DNA of 64,000 nt from Nitrosomonas marina. GTDB taxonomy: Bacteria; Pseudomonadota; Gammaproteobacteria; Burkholderiales; Nitrosomonadaceae. The first letter of the stretch is position 1. Every line of letters starts with the position of its first letter. The notes beneath the pieces were generated by a model. That model made no database searches, had not been told where the DNA came from, and worked only from the letters and a program-made list of their open reading frames with translations. The stretch covers positions 42,603 through 106,602 of the forward strand of contig NZ_FOIA01000010.1 in NCBI RefSeq assembly GCF_900111605.1, written 5' to 3'. This document shows positions 61,171-64,000 of this stretch, piece by piece. The translations under genes were made by a program, and so were the position numbers.

Positions 61171-61644
61171 TCAATCCTCTTCAGTTTTCAGAATTTTCCC
61201 TGATGCGTCCAATTCGAGTTCGTATTCTTTGCCTTCAGCTTTAATTTCAACTTCATAACCAATAACCGTTCCATCTGCTTTCATTAGTTTCTCTGCTTCT
61301 TCAATGGTTGCTTTGGGGTATGCTGTGTTAATAGCTTGAACAATCTGGTCAGGCAGGTTCTTGACATCTATTGTTTCTTCCTTCTGAACAATTACGCCAT
61401 TGACATCATATAAAATCTCAAATTCTTTTCCGTTTTCCTTGTATTCGATTTCATAAAAGATTTTGCCATCAATCGTTTCTTCTTCGAATTCCACCTCTTG
61501 TGCATTTGGATACGCCTTTTCAAATGCATCAAGCACTGCCTTGGGGACCTGCAATTCTTTTTCTTCTTTTTCGCCAGCGACCAATTGGCCAGAAGTGGTA
61601 AAGAGAACAACCAATGCCACTGTAACCCAAAATTGCGTATTCAT
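61171..61644 (-). CDS. Secreted PepSY-like protein
   Basis: The 157-residue product has a signal peptide (QLVAG cleavage near residue 22) and two PepSY-like alpha/beta repeats (VLDAFEKAYPNAQEVEFEEE ... YEIEYKENGKEFEILYD, and QAINTAYPKATIEEAEKL ... YEVEIKAEGKEYELELD). Such proteins are periplasmic and acidic; related folds inhibit or bind peptidases. An AAGGAG box precedes the ATG. It faces the giant repeat gene 3' end, without evident linkage. Confidence 0.85.
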   Translation of the reverse strand: MNTQFWVTVALVVLFTTSGQLVAGEKEEKELQVPKAVLDAFEKAYPNAQEVEFEEETIDGKIFYEIEYKENGKEFEILYDVNGVIVQKEETIDVKNLPDQIVQAINTAYPKATIEEAEKLMKADGTVIGYEVEIKAEGKEYELELDASGKILKTEED

Positions 61645-61986
61645 ATATCTCTCCTTAGCATTTGTTCAACAAAAATGAAAAAAATGACTGTGAATCATTG
61701 AAACAGCCAATTCTGTTTACACTTCACCCAAATAATTGTCAATACGCAGTAATACTGATAAGTTACATTGATTGCTGACGGCGTAAAAAGAGAATTTTAG
61801 AAAGAAGCGTATTGGTTTACTTGAGCAAAGTTTGTATGAAAACTGCGAAGTGTCAAAGATCACTATCACATTCTCCTCTTGCATTTTCATGGCGCTAATA
61901 AGCAAACTCTAGTGAGAAATACTGACCACTTAATTTTTTATCAGGACTTGCTTTTTCGAACTTCTTAAATTAAACGGCGATCCGTA
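61645..61986. other. AT-rich intergenic region, nothing clear
   Basis: About 340 bp before the tRNA promoter. No supported reading frame or hairpin with a T-run was found, and the promoter of the PepSY-like gene was not resolved. Confidence 0.4.
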
Positions 61987-62015
61987 TTGACCGAAATCGT
62001 TCAAACCGTTAAGAT
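61987..62015 (+). promoter_or_regulatory. tRNA-Asn promoter
   Basis: TTGACC (61987-61992) and TAAGAT (62010-62015) with a 17-bp spacer lie 16 bp before the tRNA. This is a good sigma-70 promoter. Confidence 0.65.
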
Positions 62016-62031
62016 TCACCTCTTCACCAAA

Positions 62032-62107
62032 TCCCCGATAGCTCAGTTGGTAGAGCGACGGACTGTTAATCCGCAGGTCCCAGGTTCGAGCCCTGGTCGG
62101 GGAGCCA
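62032..62107 (+). tRNA. tRNA-Asn (GTT anticodon)
   Basis: A complete cloverleaf: acceptor stem TCCCCGA/TCGGGGA, D arm (GCTC...GAGC), anticodon loop CTGTTAA with GTT, T arm with GTTCGAG, discriminator G and an encoded CCA. It is a charged-codon AAC/AAU reader. The tRNA stands alone. tRNA genes are common integration sites; the downstream DNA is AT-rich and accessory-like. Confidence 0.97.
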
Positions 62108-62380
62108 TACTTTTCTTGGACTTACCACTGATGCCACTGATCGCCGGACTTTTGGGTTTCGGGTCGGCGCCTTGCCAACTTTCTTTCCGCAAAAAAATCA
62201 GATTCACCGGATTCACTTGCATCATTTGAAATTCATGACGTGACAAAATCGTGACAGCGGATTGTCTTTGCTGTCGTGTGATTTATTATTTTTGGATGGG
62301 GCAAATGCCAGGATGATCATGGTTCGTAAATTACATTAAAATCTTACTAGTAAGAATCATGGTTGTGATTAATAAATTTT

Positions 62381-63031
62381 ATGAAAAAATTATTTTCGAT
62401 TTTTACTCTATTGTTTGCAGGCCAACTAAATGCTGCGGTTATTACTGGTTTTGTTGGGCCATATAAGGAAAGTAACTGGAATATTTCATATAACGAGCAA
62501 TACGTAGATATTACCGGTTTCTCAAACGAATCCATAGCTTTGCAAATTGGGAATCCAACATCAAGCTTTATCCATGGCAATTTATATCTCACAACAGTTG
62601 CAAAAGATAACGGTCTGGTCACATTTGATTTACTGATCGGTGATATCTCTGATCATTCATTTGCATTATCTGATGAATCAGTTGATGGGAGACTTTATGG
62701 AGAAATTCAGGCTTATACTTTTGTAAGTGATTTATAAAAAGAATGGGCTTGTGGCCTACAAACAGCAATTAATGCGGGCTCGGCCTGCTACAGAACTTTC
62801 TCTACTATTGGTAGTGTAGAAATACATGTTACCGCTGGGCAGAAATTTGGTCTCGAATTAAATTACTATTTCGATCCAAAAGTATATGTGGAAGTAGTCA
62901 TGAATAATTTCAGTGCTCCAGTATCGGTTGCGATATCAGAGCCACATATCGTATCACTAACCGGTTTGAATATTTTATTAATCTTATTCGTATACAATTC
63001 TCGGTTCCGCAATAAGACTATTGCTACTTAG
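62381..63031 (+). pseudogene. PEP-CTERM-type protein interrupted by an in-frame stop
   Basis: The first part (118 residues) has a signal peptide (QLNA cleavage, residue 18) and a beta-rich region ending at a TAA at 62735. Reading on in the same frame adds 97 codons without a stop, up to TAG at 63029. The added part ends SEPHIVSLTGLNILLILFVYNSRFRNK, which looks like a PEP-CTERM sorting signal (an EP motif, a hydrophobic helix, then basic residues). So one gene of 216 codons has been split by a single nonsense codon. It may be a pseudogene or use readthrough. The PrsT gene elsewhere in the window supports a PEP-CTERM sorting system in this organism. Confidence 0.7.
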
Positions 63032-63184
63032 ATATATCTGGATTCAGAAAGTGCCAGTATTTTTCTGTAGCTACAGTTTCAAAAAGCTGCTAACTTTCCT
63101 TTAGATGTATTTGTGACTCCTGTGGTACTTGAACAGTGTTTACAGAAAACAGCAAGATAAGCAATATGAAATGGAGAAAATATC

Positions 63185-63694
63185 ATGCCAGTGAAACCAA
63201 CGTGGAGCAAGTTTATTTGTCTGCTTATATTTATGATCTTGCCTTCGTTCGGCTTTGCTGATATCAGAAGTGCCACTGGTAAGCCATTATTGGATTTTTA
63301 CACTGTTTATGGTGCAATTGATTCTGTAAAAATAATTAACGAATTATGCAATATAGAGTTTCCTGAATATAAAAAGCAAAATGACCTCGCATATAGTTTA
63401 TGGCGTTCGCAATATAAAGATTTTATATATAAAATCGAGCAGTACAATCATGAAATAGTAAAGAAAACCTCCAAGGGTGACGAGGCTTTATATGCAAAAC
63501 AAATGCTTGATACAGCAATAAGTTACGATAACAACAAAAAAACAATGCACAATATGTTTTCAGATTTCGGTGAAAATACATATCGTCAAACATGTTTTAA
63601 TTATCCAACATACACAGAATCGGAAAAAGCAGATTTTCCAAATTACTATAAAGAGCACTTGCAAGTGTTTGAGAGTTACTGGCGCAAACAATAG
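63185..63694 (+). CDS. Secreted protein of unknown function
   Basis: The 169-residue product has a signal peptide (GFADI cleavage near residue 26) and a helical, Lys/Tyr-rich mature part with two Cys (ELCNIEF and QTCFNY). A GGAG box precedes the ATG. No family recognised. Its AT-rich composition is like the neighbouring PEP-CTERM-type pseudogene, unlike the housekeeping genes, so the pair may be acquired DNA next to the tRNA. Confidence 0.65.
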   Translation: MPVKPTWSKFICLLIFMILPSFGFADIRSATGKPLLDFYTVYGAIDSVKIINELCNIEFPEYKKQNDLAYSLWRSQYKDFIYKIEQYNHEIVKKTSKGDEALYAKQMLDTAISYDNNKKTMHNMFSDFGENTYRQTCFNYPTYTESEKADFPNYYKEHLQVFESYWRKQ

Positions 63695-63772
63695 CAAAGA
63701 GAATCTATGTCGACTTTCGCTATCTTAGTTATTTTGTAACTGCTGACACCCCCAAAAAAAATAAAAAAACAC

Positions 63773-63800
63773 TTGACAGGTTTTTTGGGCGCTAGAATTT
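63773..63800 (+). promoter_or_regulatory. Strong promoter leading out of the window
   Basis: TTGACA at 63773-63778 is followed by a GCGC-containing spacer and an AT-rich -10 region (GAATTT at 63795-63800, 16-bp spacer). The layout recalls strong stable-RNA promoters of betaproteobacteria with a GC-rich stretch before the -10. The transcript would run through the final 200 bases. Confidence 0.5.
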
Positions 63801-63902
63801 TGAATTTTCACCACGACAAGAAACTTCCATTGCAATCAACTTGTAAGTGGCGACAAGCCGTTTAAGTTGCAACTTTAGCTTTTTATTTGGGTGAGTCTGT
63901 TA

Positions 63903-63930
63903 AATCCTTGTCAGCTGGCTGACAAGGATT
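63903..63930. repeat. Perfect 12-bp hairpin
   Basis: Arms AATCCTTGTCAG and CTGACAAGGATT around a 4-nt loop. It is followed by A residues, not T, so is not a plus-strand terminator. Its place about 110 nt after the promoter suggests a structured RNA leader or small RNA. Confidence 0.5.
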
Positions 63931-64000
63931 CAAAAAAAGCCATGTTATGATGGTGTTATTAAGAATAACCCATTGATATTAGTGTGGCAAATCTGGATAA

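Noticed and set aside
61801..61830. GTATTGG match to the mnmE 3' end as a possible right attachment site
   Set aside because: Only seven bases match, which is expected by chance at this distance.
62043..62246. Minus-strand frame across the tRNA ending in a GLEPGTCGLTVRR-like peptide
   Set aside because: This peptide is the well-known false translation of a tRNA-Asn gene region.
1..64000. CRISPR array, rRNA operon or replication origin
   Set aside because: No regularly spaced short direct repeats with unique spacers, no 16S/23S sequence and no DnaA-box cluster were seen.

Overview
The window looks like a chromosomal segment of a betaproteobacterium close to Nitrosomonas (inference). The signs are a c-type haem protein of the cytochrome P460 family, an exosortase-associated PrsT lipoprotein next to Vi-type sugar nucleotide genes, a betaproteobacterial tol-pal-queE-queC order and moderate GC content. 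No 16S rRNA is present, so the genus is not proven.

Layout: 1-3635 (minus strand) holds the 3' part of pilJ, then pyrD and the overlapping N-degron transferases bpt and aat. 3876-7528 holds an outer-membrane barrel protein, a short-chain dehydrogenase, a DUF6164 membrane protein, the P460-family cytochrome and a cupin. 7641-12907 is a complete curli locus in two divergent arms: csgB-csgA-csgH/C on the minus strand and csgD-csgE-csgF-csgG on the plus strand. The curlin CsgA has about 24 strand units, more than twice the E. coli number. 13128-21235 holds a membrane-anchored unknown, a divergent CMD peroxidase-like/LysR pair, and a djlA-GST-hrpA run.

21321-27052 pairs UDP-GlcNAc dehydrogenase and epimerase genes with a divergent prsT, a fragment of an exopolysaccharide/PEP-CTERM surface system. 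27188-33773 is mostly housekeeping: ibaG, a ybhP/clsB pair, a Sua5-type synthase, a CbbY-like phosphatase, dksA, rpmE and a Fur-controlled hemP/DUF2325 pair. 33967-37245 holds two secreted unknowns, dsbB with a Sel1 lipoprotein, and an orphan CsgG-like lipoprotein. A roughly 283-bp repeat element follows (37304-37586). 37588-44390 is queC-queE-cpoB-pal-tolB-tolA-tolR-tolQ-ybgC. 44547-48528 holds a CNNM/CorC-type transporter, xthA, an esterase and a Tat-exported transglutaminase-like protein.

48681-52917 is the rpmH-rnpA-yidD-yidC-mnmE block, without dnaA next to it. Just after mnmE lies a decayed start of a P4-type integrase, i.e. a scar of an island inserted at the mnmE 3' end, with another copy of the repeat end. 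A 2462-residue repeat protein (DUF4347, seven ~158-residue repeats, RTX and DUF4214-like parts) fills 53593-60981. The end holds a PepSY-like protein, tRNA-Asn, a PEP-CTERM-type gene cut by an in-frame stop, a secreted unknown, and a strong promoter leading out of the window.

As a whole the accessory content concerns the cell surface: pili, curli, exopolysaccharide/PEP-CTERM, a giant secreted adhesin-like protein and the Tol-Pal envelope complex, set among conserved housekeeping operons. All identifications are from reading the sequence without database searches.
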